Assembly (NCBI GenBank): GCA_937868035.1
Contig: CALMLK010000115.1
Span: 1-9,281 of the forward strand
DNA length: 9,281 nt
Source of the DNA: an uncultured Alphaproteobacteria bacterium
GTDB taxonomy: Bacteria; Pseudomonadota; Alphaproteobacteria; Rhizobiales; Aestuariivirgaceae
Direction of reading: 5' to 3'
The stretch's first letter is position 1, and every line of letters starts with the position of its first letter. Below are positions 1 through 6,410 of the stretch, in pieces. The translations under genes were made by a program, and so were the position numbers. Below the pieces are notes generated by a model, which saw only the letters and a program-made list of their open reading frames with translations, was not told where the DNA came from and ran no database searches.

Positions 1-21
1 GCCGTCAACGGGGTCTTTTAA
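1..21 (+). CDS. C-terminal end of an upstream gene (partial), product unknown
   Basis: The first 21 bases read as an open frame, AVNGVF followed by TAA (19-21), and the next gene starts three bases later. The tight spacing and same strand suggest the last codons of an upstream member of the same operon. Six residues cannot identify a product. A short-chain dehydrogenase is possible, since many end in a short hydrophobic tail of this kind after a GG motif, but this is only a guess. The stop codon also fixes the start of the following gene, because both share one frame and no start codon can lie further upstream. Confidence 0.4.
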   Translation, partial: AVNGVF

Positions 22-24
22 ATC

Positions 25-1011
25 ATGCCAGCTACAGCCAAACACGCCAACGCACCGCCCCGCGAACTTCTGGAAAAGATTTTCCGCACCGCCTACAAAA
101 TCCGCGTTTTCGAAACCGAGGGCATCAAGCTCTATCGGCAGGGCCTCATCCGGGGATACTTCCATCCCTATCTCGGTCAGGAAGGCATCGCCACCGGTGT
201 GTGCGCGGCCCTTTCCGAAGGTGACATCATCGCCTCCACCCATCGCGGCCACGGTCACTGCATCGCCTGGGGTGCCGACGTGAAGAAGATGGTTGCCGAA
301 CTCCTGCAGAAGGAAACCGGCTACTGCCGCGGCTACGGCGGCTCCATGCACATCGCCGACATCTCCAAGGGCAACCTCGGCGCCAACGGCATTGTCGGCG
401 CCGGCACGCCGCTGGGCGTTGGTGCCGCTCTCGCCAACCAGATCAAGGGCAATGACGCCGTCACCGTCACCTTCTCGTCGGACGGCGGGAGCAACAACGG
501 CACCTTCCTCGAATCCCTCAACCTCGCCGCCATCTGGAACCTGTCCTACGTGCTGGTGATCGAGAACAACCACTACGCCGTCTCGACCCGCATCGAAGAT
601 TCGACCCGCGAACCCGACCTTTACAAGCGCGGCACGGCGATCGGCGTCGAAAGCCATCAGGTGGACGGCAACGATCCGCTCGCCGTCTATGAGGTGATGC
701 GTGATGCGGTGAAGAAATGCCGCGAAGGCAAGGGGCCCATCCTGATCGAAGCCAAGACCTTCCGCCACATGGGCCACCATGTGAACGACCCCGGCAAGTA
801 CATGCCGGAAAAGGAACTGGCTCACTACAAGGAACGTGATCCCGTGGACCGCGCCCGCAATGCCCTGACCGAGATGTCCGGCATCGAGAAGTCGCAGATC
901 GACGCCATCGAGGAAGAGATCCGCAAGGAATTCGAGGACGCCGTGGAATTCTCCAAGGCCAGCCGCGAGATCACGCTCGCCGAATTCCAGCAGTTCATCG
1001 ACAGCTACTGA
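25..1011 (+). CDS. Thiamine-diphosphate-dependent dehydrogenase E1 component, alpha subunit (acetoin/pyruvate dehydrogenase type)
   Basis: This 328-residue protein is the cofactor-binding half of a heterotetrameric (alpha2beta2) E1. Such enzymes cleave a 2-oxoacid or acyloin on thiamine diphosphate and pass the acyl group to lipoyl-E2. The cofactor motif lies at about residues 152-182: SDGGSNNG, then LNLAAIW, ending in ENN at 180-182. The usual first residue of this motif is Gly (GDG) and here it is Ser152; the metal-binding Asp153 and Asn181 are kept. The GHxxxDPG loop follows at about 250-257 (GHHVNDPG). Length is normal for AcoA/PdhA-type subunits. The start at 25 is the first ATG after the in-frame stop of the preceding gene; no clear Shine-Dalgarno is visible, so coupled translation is likely. 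The E1-beta gene follows after 21 bases. The family is clear. The substrate is not: acetoin, pyruvate, branched 2-oxoacids or a sugar-derived compound are all possible. Confidence 0.93.
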   Translation: MPATAKHANAPPRELLEKIFRTAYKIRVFETEGIKLYRQGLIRGYFHPYLGQEGIATGVCAALSEGDIIASTHRGHGHCIAWGADVKKMVAELLQKETGYCRGYGGSMHIADISKGNLGANGIVGAGTPLGVGAALANQIKGNDAVTVTFSSDGGSNNGTFLESLNLAAIWNLSYVLVIENNHYAVSTRIEDSTREPDLYKRGTAIGVESHQVDGNDPLAVYEVMRDAVKKCREGKGPILIEAKTFRHMGHHVNDPGKYMPEKELAHYKERDPVDRARNALTEMSGIEKSQIDAIEEEIRKEFEDAVEFSKASREITLAEFQQFIDSY

Positions 1012-1032
1012 GCGCAAGAGAGAGCAACGACA

Positions 1033-2037
1033 ATGACACGCGAAATCATGTACCGCGACGCGCTCCGGGAAGCGATCGACGAAGAGATGGCAGCGAATCC
1101 GCTGGTCTTCATCATCGGCGAAGGCATCGCTGAACGCGGTGGTTCCTACAAGGTGACGGAAGGCCTGCTGACCAAGTACGGTGCCAAGCGCGTGCGCGAT
1201 ACGCCCATCGCCGAAGCCGGAATGATCGGCGTCGGTGTGGGTGCGGCCATCGCCGGCGCCCGTCCCATCGTCGAAATCCTCTACGTCGACTTCGCCATGC
1301 TCGGCATGGACATGCTGGTGAACCAGGCCGCCAAGTTCCGCCTGATGACCGGCGGCAATGGCCGCGTGCCCTTCATCATGCGCACCCAGGGCGGCACGGG
1401 CGGCGGTGTCGCGGCCCAGCATTCCCAGAGCCTTGAAGCCTTGTTTTATCACATCCCCGGGCTGAAGGTGGTGATGCCCTCGCAGCCCGCCGACGCCAAG
1501 GGCCTGCTCAAGTTTGCCCTGCGCCAGGAAGATCCCGTGATCTTCCTCGAACACAAGCACCTCTACATGACGAAGGGCCCCGTGCCCGAGGGTGAATATG
1601 TGATCGAGTTCGGCAAGGCCGACATCAAGCGCCCCGGCAAGGACGTCACCCTCATTGCCTGGTCCAACATGGTGCCGCGCGCGCTGGAAGCCGCAGCCAA
1701 GCTCGCCGAAGAAGGGATCGAAGTCGAAGTGATCGATCCCCGCACCTTGGTGCCGCTCGACAAGGAAGCGATCCTCGCCTCCGTTGCCAAGACCAACCGC
1801 GTGGTGATCGTGCAGGAGGCTGTGCGCCGCGGCGGTGTTGCCTCCGACATCGCCTCCATCATCCAGGAAGAAGCCTTCTACAGCCTCGATGCGCCCATCG
1901 AGATTGTCGCGGGCCTCAACATTCCCATCCCCTTCAATCTCGAACTGGAAAAGGCCAGCGTGCCGCAGGTGCCGGATATCATGTCCGCCGTGCGCCGCAC
2001 GCTCCATCTCCAGCCCCGCGCCATTGCAGCACAATAA
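1033..2037 (+). CDS. Thiamine-diphosphate-dependent dehydrogenase E1 component, beta subunit (acetoin/pyruvate dehydrogenase type)
   Basis: This 334-residue protein is the partner of the preceding alpha subunit and matches the transketolase pyrimidine-binding plus C-terminal domain layout of AcoB/PdhB. Visible landmarks are the catalytic Glu61 in TPIAEAGMIG, which activates the thiamine aminopyrimidine ring, and the AQHSQSLEALFYHIPGLKV segment with the conserved His130 near 128-146. Further along are the VEVIDPRTLVPLD strand of the C-terminal domain (around 236-248) and a C-terminal LEKASVPQVPDI segment, close to the ALPQVEDI-type ending common in this family. No key residue seems lost. A weak GAGAG ribosome-binding stretch lies about 10 bases before the ATG. 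Length is normal, with no N-terminal lipoyl extension of the kind some PdhB proteins carry. With E1-alpha upstream and a lipoyl protein two genes downstream, it is part of one complex; substrate specificity cannot be read from the sequence. Confidence 0.94.
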   Translation: MTREIMYRDALREAIDEEMAANPLVFIIGEGIAERGGSYKVTEGLLTKYGAKRVRDTPIAEAGMIGVGVGAAIAGARPIVEILYVDFAMLGMDMLVNQAAKFRLMTGGNGRVPFIMRTQGGTGGGVAAQHSQSLEALFYHIPGLKVVMPSQPADAKGLLKFALRQEDPVIFLEHKHLYMTKGPVPEGEYVIEFGKADIKRPGKDVTLIAWSNMVPRALEAAAKLAEEGIEVEVIDPRTLVPLDKEAILASVAKTNRVVIVQEAVRRGGVASDIASIIQEEAFYSLDAPIEIVAGLNIPIPFNLELEKASVPQVPDIMSAVRRTLHLQPRAIAAQ

Positions 2038-2070
2038 GTCAACGCACCCTCGCAAGAATAGAGAACGATC

Positions 2071-3288
2071 ATGTCCCTTCATGTCCTCGAGAAGCTCGCC
2101 GCCACCAATCCCGAATGTGAAATCTGGTGGGATTCCTCGCCGCTGGTTTATGCCGGCTGGAAGGAAAAGATGATCAAGGATGCCCCGCCCGAAAAGAAGC
2201 AGGCGTGGACCGAACAGCTCACGCGCCTTTTCGACGAGGACACGGTGAAGTCCAAGGGCACCATGGGTTTCCGTGGCGTCACCACCAACCCGCCCCTGTC
2301 GCTGCAGGCCATCCAGGCGAACCCCAGCTTCTGGGCCGGCGAAATCCGCAAGATCGCGGCAAAGCATGACCGGAACGATGTCGAAGGCATCTACTGGGAA
2401 ACCTATCTCGACGTGGTGCGCCGTGGCGCTGACCTGATCCGCAAGGTCTATGACACATCGAACGGCAAATACGGTTTCGTCTCGGGCCAGGTCGATCCGC
2501 GCTTCGTGACCGAAGGCGAGATCATGCTGGCCCAGGGCCTCCAGTTGGCAGCGATCGCGCCCAACGTCATGGTGAAAATCCCCGGTTCCAAGGAAGGCTA
2601 CGAGGTGATCGAGGAGTTGACTGCGCGCGGCATCTCCACCAACAACACCACCTCCTTCACGGTTCCCCAATATGTCGCCTGCATGAACGCCGTCTCGCGC
2701 GGCCTTGAACGGGCGAAGAAGGCGGGCATTGACCTGAAGAGCTGGCGCTCGGTCATCACCCACATGTCGGCGCGCCTCGGCAACGTCGGCGATCTCAAGG
2801 CCCAGGCCGATGCACGCGGCATCGCGCTCTCGCCGGATGACATCCTCCACGGCGAAATGGCCGTGATGAAGCGCGCCTATTTCCACGGCAAGAACACCGG
2901 CCACCCCAGCAAGATGCTGCAGTGTTCCATGCGCGTGACCGATGCCGGACCCGGCGGCAAGGCCTCGTCCGGACACATCTCGCAAATTGCCGGTGGCGAC
3001 TTCGTCTACACCTGCCCGCCCGGATACATCGCCCAGCTGATGCAGGCGGAAGACAGGCTGCCCGCCTTCGATGCCCATGCCATCAATGAAGAGGCGCCGA
3101 AGGATGTGATCGCCAAGCTGATGCGCATTCCCTATTTCCGCCAGGCCTACGAGTTCGACGGCATGAAGCCCGAGGAGTTTTCGCGCTTCGGTGCCTTTGC
3201 CGCCACGGCGACGGAGTTCGCCGGCGCCACGCGCAAGACCGTGGATTTCGTGGCCCAGGCTGTCGAAGCCGGCCAGCAAGCCGCCTGA
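2071..3288 (+). CDS. Transaldolase-family enzyme (divergent, 405 residues)
   Basis: This TIM-barrel protein belongs to the transaldolase/fructose-6-phosphate aldolase family, which moves or releases dihydroxyacetone units through a Schiff base. Aligned by eye with E. coli TalB, WWDSSP gives Asp21 (TalB Asp17), VTTNPP gives Asn73 (Asn35), NVMVKIPGS gives the Schiff-base Lys169 (Lys132), and GISTNNTTSFTVPQ gives Thr193 (Thr156). The phosphate-binding arginines 181 and 228 match Arg235 and Arg288. The acid/base Glu96 is replaced by Gln140 (VSGQVDPR), and Phe178 aligns with Met232. At 405 residues it is longer than TalB (about 317), with an extended C-terminus. A GAGAAC ribosome-binding stretch precedes the ATG weakly. 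The gene sits between E1-beta and the E2-like gene, an unusual place for a transaldolase. Family membership is firm. Whether it acts as a transaldolase, an aldolase or something else is open. Confidence 0.88.
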   Translation: MSLHVLEKLAATNPECEIWWDSSPLVYAGWKEKMIKDAPPEKKQAWTEQLTRLFDEDTVKSKGTMGFRGVTTNPPLSLQAIQANPSFWAGEIRKIAAKHDRNDVEGIYWETYLDVVRRGADLIRKVYDTSNGKYGFVSGQVDPRFVTEGEIMLAQGLQLAAIAPNVMVKIPGSKEGYEVIEELTARGISTNNTTSFTVPQYVACMNAVSRGLERAKKAGIDLKSWRSVITHMSARLGNVGDLKAQADARGIALSPDDILHGEMAVMKRAYFHGKNTGHPSKMLQCSMRVTDAGPGGKASSGHISQIAGGDFVYTCPPGYIAQLMQAEDRLPAFDAHAINEEAPKDVIAKLMRIPYFRQAYEFDGMKPEEFSRFGAFAATATEFAGATRKTVDFVAQAVEAGQQAA

Positions 3289-3302
3289 GGAGAACGCAGA
3301 CC

Positions 3303-4601
3303 ATGGCTCGCCCCATTCTGATGCCGCAGGTCGGACAGGACCTGACTGAAGGCAAGCTCGTCACCCTCAAGGTCAAGGTGGGCGACAAGGTGAAGAAGGG
3401 CGACATTGTCGCCGAGGTGGAATCCGAGAAGGCCACTTTTGACGTGGAGAGCTTCGAAACCGGAACGATCCTCGAGATCCGTCACAAGGAAGGCGACACG
3501 GCGACCGTTTTGCAGCCGCTCATGCTGGTGGGTGACGAAGGTGAAAAGCTGGTGCTCCCTGCCACGGAAACCGTGGCCGCTGCTACACCTGCTTCCGCAT
3601 CGATGAACGTGTCCGTCGCCGGGTCCTCGGGGGTCTCCCTGCCCGCAGCGCCTGGTGCGGGCCGTTCATCGCCCTTGGCCCGCAGGCTCGCCAGCGAGGC
3701 GGGCCTGGATATTCGCCAGATCCCGGGAACGGGGCCCGGTGGCGCGGTCGTCATGAAGGACGTCGAATCCTATCGCCACACCGCACCGGGCGAAGCGCGG
3801 GTGCTGAATTTCCCGTCCGCCACATCCTCTGCCGCGGGCGGTGCCCAAGGCATCAAGTCGCTGCAGCCGGGGGAAGGCGACCCCGTTCTGTTCATCCACG
3901 GTTTCGGGGCCGACCTGTCGTCGTGGCGGCCTTTCGTGTTGCTGATGAACGTGAAGAACCCGCTTCTCGCATTGGACCTGCCCGGACATGGCATCAGCCA
4001 GGCCGCAACGGCTTCGAGTTTTGACGGCATCGTGAGCCATGTGCGGAGCCAGCTTGAGGCGGCGGGGCTGACCCGGCTTCATCTCATCGGCCATTCGCTG
4101 GGAGCAGCAGTGGCAACGGAACTTGCAGGCGGCGGCACACTGGACGTGCGTTCGCTCACGCTCATGTCACCGGCGGGCCTCGGACCCAAGGTGAACGGGG
4201 ATTTTGTGGAAGGCTTTCTGTCGGCCCGCACGGAAGCGCCGTTGCGCGCCTGGCTCGATGTACTGGTTCACGATGCGGCCAAGCTGCCGGGCGCACTTCT
4301 CCGCGCCACGCTCGCGGGCCGCGACGGCACAAGCCTCGCCGCCCAGCAGGCCCGGATAGCTGGCGCCGTCTTCGCTGGCTCCACGCAGCTGTTTTCCATC
4401 CGCCATGCGCTGCAGCGCTACGAGGGACCGGTGCGCATGATCGTCGGCATGAACGACCACATCATCCCACCGGACAACACTGTTGCGCTGCCGGCCCATG
4501 TCGCAGTGCACCGCCTGCCCCAGGTTGGCCATCTGCCGCAGTTGGAGGCTGCCCCTCTTGTTGCGCGCCTGGCCAGCGAAAACGTCCGCAGCGCCGGGTG
4601 A
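3303..4601 (+). CDS. Lipoyl-domain/alpha-beta hydrolase fusion, acetoin dehydrogenase E2-like component (AcoC-like)
   Basis: The 432-residue protein has three parts. Residues 1-80 are a lipoyl domain with the lipoylation site Lys43 in ESEKATFDVES. An Ala/Pro/Ser-rich linker (about 85-120) leads to a peripheral subunit-binding-like segment at about 122-157 (SSPLARRLASEAGLDIRQIP, then GTGPGG and DV). Residues about 185-432 form an alpha/beta hydrolase: oxyanion FIHGFG at 197-202, nucleophile Ser265 in GHSLG, and probable acid Asp385 and base His410 in GHLPQLE. The HxxxDG motif of true E2 acyltransferases is absent. Known AcoC proteins of acetoin dehydrogenase complexes also join a lipoyl domain to a hydrolase fold; their subunit-binding domain is not always present. 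The protein presumably takes the acyl group from the upstream E1 pair. A strong GAGGAGA ribosome-binding site (3287-3293) overlaps the transaldolase stop. The acyl product and acceptor (CoA or water) cannot be told from sequence. Confidence 0.9.
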   Translation: MARPILMPQVGQDLTEGKLVTLKVKVGDKVKKGDIVAEVESEKATFDVESFETGTILEIRHKEGDTATVLQPLMLVGDEGEKLVLPATETVAAATPASASMNVSVAGSSGVSLPAAPGAGRSSPLARRLASEAGLDIRQIPGTGPGGAVVMKDVESYRHTAPGEARVLNFPSATSSAAGGAQGIKSLQPGEGDPVLFIHGFGADLSSWRPFVLLMNVKNPLLALDLPGHGISQAATASSFDGIVSHVRSQLEAAGLTRLHLIGHSLGAAVATELAGGGTLDVRSLTLMSPAGLGPKVNGDFVEGFLSARTEAPLRAWLDVLVHDAAKLPGALLRATLAGRDGTSLAAQQARIAGAVFAGSTQLFSIRHALQRYEGPVRMIVGMNDHIIPPDNTVALPAHVAVHRLPQVGHLPQLEAAPLVARLASENVRSAG

Positions 4602-4645
4602 TCCCGTTGCGGGTCCGCGTGCCGCTCGCTATGTCCCTCCGCGAT

Positions 4646-4651
4646 GGAAGG
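4646..4651 (+). promoter_or_regulatory. Ribosome-binding site that favours the 4662 start of the HAD gene
   Basis: GGAAGG lies 10 bases before the ATG at 4662. The upstream in-frame ATG at 4644 has no purine-rich element before it and would put this site inside the coding region. ATG 4668 is a second alternative, but its spacing of 16 is long. Confidence 0.5.
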
Positions 4652-4661
4652 CACTGATGGA

Positions 4662-5336
4662 ATGGCAATGCGCGGCACCCTGATCTTCGATCTCGACGGC
4701 ACACTGGTGGATAGCGCGGGCGACATCGCGGGCTCGCTCGACACCTTGATGCAGGAGCAGGGGCTGGCGCCCTTCGGTCTCGAACAGGGCCGCAAGCTCA
4801 TCGGCCACGGCATCGCCAATCTCGTGCGGGGCGCCCTCAAGCTGCGCGGCGTGACGGATATTGACGCAGCCGCTCCCCATCTCATTGCGCGCTTCACCGA
4901 AATCTACGGCGCGCGCCTCACCCGCATCACACGGCCCTATGACGGTGTGGAGGACACGCTCGCCCATCTGGGACGCGAAGGCTGGCGCATGGGCATCTGC
5001 ACCAACAAGCGCGAGGCCTTCGCCCGGCAGATCGTGGTGGATTTGAAACTCACACCCTTCATCGCCTTCACCAGTGGCCCCGACACCTTCAACGTCGCCA
5101 AGCCCGATCCGCGCCAGTTGCTTGAAACCGCCAAGGCCGTGAATGGCGGCACGCCCCTGGTCTTTGTGGGCGACTCGGAGGTGGATGTGGAAACAGCCAA
5201 GGCCGCCGGTTGCCCGGTCATCGCCATGTCCTACGGCTATACGAAAATTCCGCTGGCCGACCTGGCGCCCGACGCCATTCTCGGAACTTTCCCCGAAATC
5301 CCGGCGGCGCTCCGCCGCATTCTCGATCTTGCCTGA
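4662..5336 (+). CDS. HAD-superfamily phosphatase, phosphoglycolate phosphatase-like
   Basis: This is a 224-residue haloacid-dehalogenase-type phosphohydrolase of the Gph/PGP group, which removes phosphate from small phosphorylated metabolites. The four HAD motifs are present: IFDLDGTLVDS with nucleophile Asp10 and acid/base Asp12, Thr114 in GICTNK, Lys147 in AKPDP, and GDSEVDVETA with the Mg-binding acids Asp171 and Asp175. Residues about 20-95 between the first two motifs form the helical cap typical of phosphoglycolate and beta-phosphoglucomutase-like enzymes. An in-frame ATG at 4644 would add six residues, but the GGAAGG site favours 4662. It lies 60 bases after the hydrolase-fusion gene, and its stop overlaps the ribosome-binding site of the next gene. 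Possible roles are 2-phosphoglycolate disposal or dephosphorylation of a pathway sugar phosphate. HAD specificity is not readable from motifs. Confidence 0.87.
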   Translation: MAMRGTLIFDLDGTLVDSAGDIAGSLDTLMQEQGLAPFGLEQGRKLIGHGIANLVRGALKLRGVTDIDAAAPHLIARFTEIYGARLTRITRPYDGVEDTLAHLGREGWRMGICTNKREAFARQIVVDLKLTPFIAFTSGPDTFNVAKPDPRQLLETAKAVNGGTPLVFVGDSEVDVETAKAAGCPVIAMSYGYTKIPLADLAPDAILGTFPEIPAALRRILDLA

Positions 5337-5345
5337 GGACCCATC

Positions 5346-6272
5346 ATGCCGCTTCGCCTCTCCCTCAACGTCAACCCGCTGGTCAACCGCTTCGCCGATG
5401 TGGACGACCTCTGCGACACCATCGCCCAGAAGATCCGGGCGGGCTACATCCAGCTCAATCCCGAATTCCTCAACCCGTCATGGCCCTCGGCGGTGATTGC
5501 CAAACGTGAACGCCAGTTCCGCGCCGCCTTCGCCCGCAATACCATGCGCGCCACCTCGGTGATGACGTCAACCTATTCCCGCCTGAACCATATGGGCCAT
5601 CCGGACCAAGACGTGCGCCGCTACTACGTGAACTGGTTCAAGACGCTGGCCGACATCGCGGGGGCCATCGGGGCCGACTCCATGGGCTCGCAGTTCGCCA
5701 TCTTCACGCAGAAGGACTACAACGATCCCCGGCGCCGCGAGGAACTGATCGAAATCGTCATTGATTGCTGGCGGGAGGTTGCGGAACACGCCAGGGCAGC
5801 GGGCCTCAAATACGTGTTCTGGGAGCCCATGTCCGTGGGCCGCGAATTCGGCCACACGATTGACGAGTGCCGCCGCTTCGACAAGCGCCTCGCCGATGCG
5901 AAGCTCGCACTTCCCTTCCGCATGATCGTCGACATCGACCACGGCGACGTGACGTCATCGAACCCCGCCGACACCGACCCCTATGCCTGGGCCGCAGCCT
6001 TCCCGGTGGAAAGTCCCATCATCCATGTGAAGCAGTCATCCATGAACAAGGGCGGCCATTGGCCCTTCACCGCGCAGCACAACAAGGATGGCCGCATCCA
6101 GCCCGCCAAGCTCATCGATACGGTGAAGAAAGCCGGCGGCACCGATACGGAAATCTGCATGGAACTCTCCTTCCGCGAACGCGAACCCACCGACAGCACC
6201 GTGGTGGACGCCATCCGCGAGTCCGTCGCCTTTTGGGAGCCGCACATCGACACGGGCTTCAACGGGCGCTGA
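5346..6272 (+). CDS. TIM-barrel sugar-phosphate isomerase/epimerase, EryC-like (tetrulose-phosphate epimerase family)
   Basis: The 308-residue protein has the xylose-isomerase-like TIM-barrel layout used by metal-dependent sugar epimerases. Likely metal and substrate residues are Glu160 in VFWEPMSVGREFG, the acids and His of DIDHGD at 196-201, His227 in IIHVKQS and Glu273 in MELSFRERE. The pattern of PLVNRFAD near residue 11, NPSWP near 43, RLNHMGHPDQDVRRYYVNWF near 79-98 and the FWEPMS segment resembles, from memory, Brucella EryC. EryC epimerises D-erythrulose 1-phosphate/L-erythrulose 1-phosphate in erythritol breakdown. The resemblance is to the family; the exact substrate here could be another ketose or ketose phosphate. 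A GAGGA ribosome-binding site at 5335-5339, six bases before the ATG, overlaps the stop of the HAD gene, so the two are translationally coupled. It appears to be the last gene of the left operon. Confidence 0.85.
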   Translation: MPLRLSLNVNPLVNRFADVDDLCDTIAQKIRAGYIQLNPEFLNPSWPSAVIAKRERQFRAAFARNTMRATSVMTSTYSRLNHMGHPDQDVRRYYVNWFKTLADIAGAIGADSMGSQFAIFTQKDYNDPRRREELIEIVIDCWREVAEHARAAGLKYVFWEPMSVGREFGHTIDECRRFDKRLADAKLALPFRMIVDIDHGDVTSSNPADTDPYAWAAAFPVESPIIHVKQSSMNKGGHWPFTAQHNKDGRIQPAKLIDTVKKAGGTDTEICMELSFREREPTDSTVVDAIRESVAFWEPHIDTGFNGR

Positions 6273-6346
6273 CGGGTCCTCCCGCCTATTCCAGAACCTC
6301 ACCCTTCGCATCATTGTGCGTTGCACCGGGCAAGTCCTTGAAAATG

Positions 6347-6357
6347 TTGCGCCGCAA
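6347..6357 (+). promoter_or_regulatory. Perfect 11-base palindrome, candidate operator
   Basis: TTGCGCCGCAA has 5-base arms (TTGCG/CGCAA) around a central C. Its size and odd-centred symmetry are compatible with a LacI-family half-turn operator, and it lies 60 bases before the regulator's probable start. Its right end overlaps the left arm of the next inverted repeat by three bases. Such a short palindrome can occur by chance in GC-rich DNA. Confidence 0.3.
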
Positions 6358-6384
6358 GAACTGACATACGCCTCTCAGTTCTTG
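6355..6384 (+). promoter_or_regulatory. Perfect 10-base inverted repeat, probable operator upstream of the LacI-type regulator
   Basis: CAAGAACTGA (6355-6364) and its exact reverse complement TCAGTTCTTG (6375-6384) flank a 10-base spacer. Arm centres are 20 bases apart, about two helical turns, which would suit a dimeric regulator binding one face of the DNA. The arms are AT-richer than the surroundings. The right arm overlaps the first three bases of a TTGACA hexamer (6382-6387), so a bound protein would block polymerase. Autoregulation by the downstream LacI-type protein is an inference. A terminator is less likely because the stem is not GC-rich and no T-run follows. Confidence 0.55.
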
Positions 6385-6410
6385 ACAAAATCCCGTCCAT
6401 GGGATTCAAC
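6382..6410 (+). promoter_or_regulatory. Candidate promoter of the lacI-xylB-xylA operon
   Basis: A perfect -35 hexamer TTGACA lies at 6382-6387. Seventeen bases later is TTCAAC (6405-6410), which matches TATAAT at only three positions, so the -10 element is weak. Transcription would start near 6417, at or next to the regulator's probable ATG. The -35 overlaps one inverted repeat and the -10 falls in the spacer of another, which is a good arrangement for repression. Confidence 0.4.

Noticed and set aside
3303..4601. Frameshifted fusion of separate lipoyl-protein and hydrolase genes
   Set aside because: The frame is continuous, the linker is Ala/Pro-rich as in real multidomain E2 proteins, and the lipoyl-hydrolase fusion is known in AcoC proteins.
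4603..4613. Short hairpin CCCG-TTG-CGGG just after the E2-like gene
   Set aside because: A 4-base stem with no T-run is expected by chance in GC-rich DNA, and the operon seems to continue.
6273..6298. CGGG-TCCT-CCCG hairpin after the epimerase gene as a terminator
   Set aside because: Only four paired bases and no T-tract. The real end of the left operon transcript is not visible.
6301..6360. Sigma-54 type (-24/-12) promoter, as acetoin operons often have
   Set aside because: No TGGCAC-N5-TTGC-like element with correct spacing is present; the nearest GG/GC pairs do not fit.
6355..6384. Inverted repeat as a rho-independent terminator of the left operon
   Set aside because: The stem is only about 40-50% GC, the loop is 10 bases and the following bases ACAAAATCCC contain no T-run. 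Overlap with TTGACA fits an operator better.
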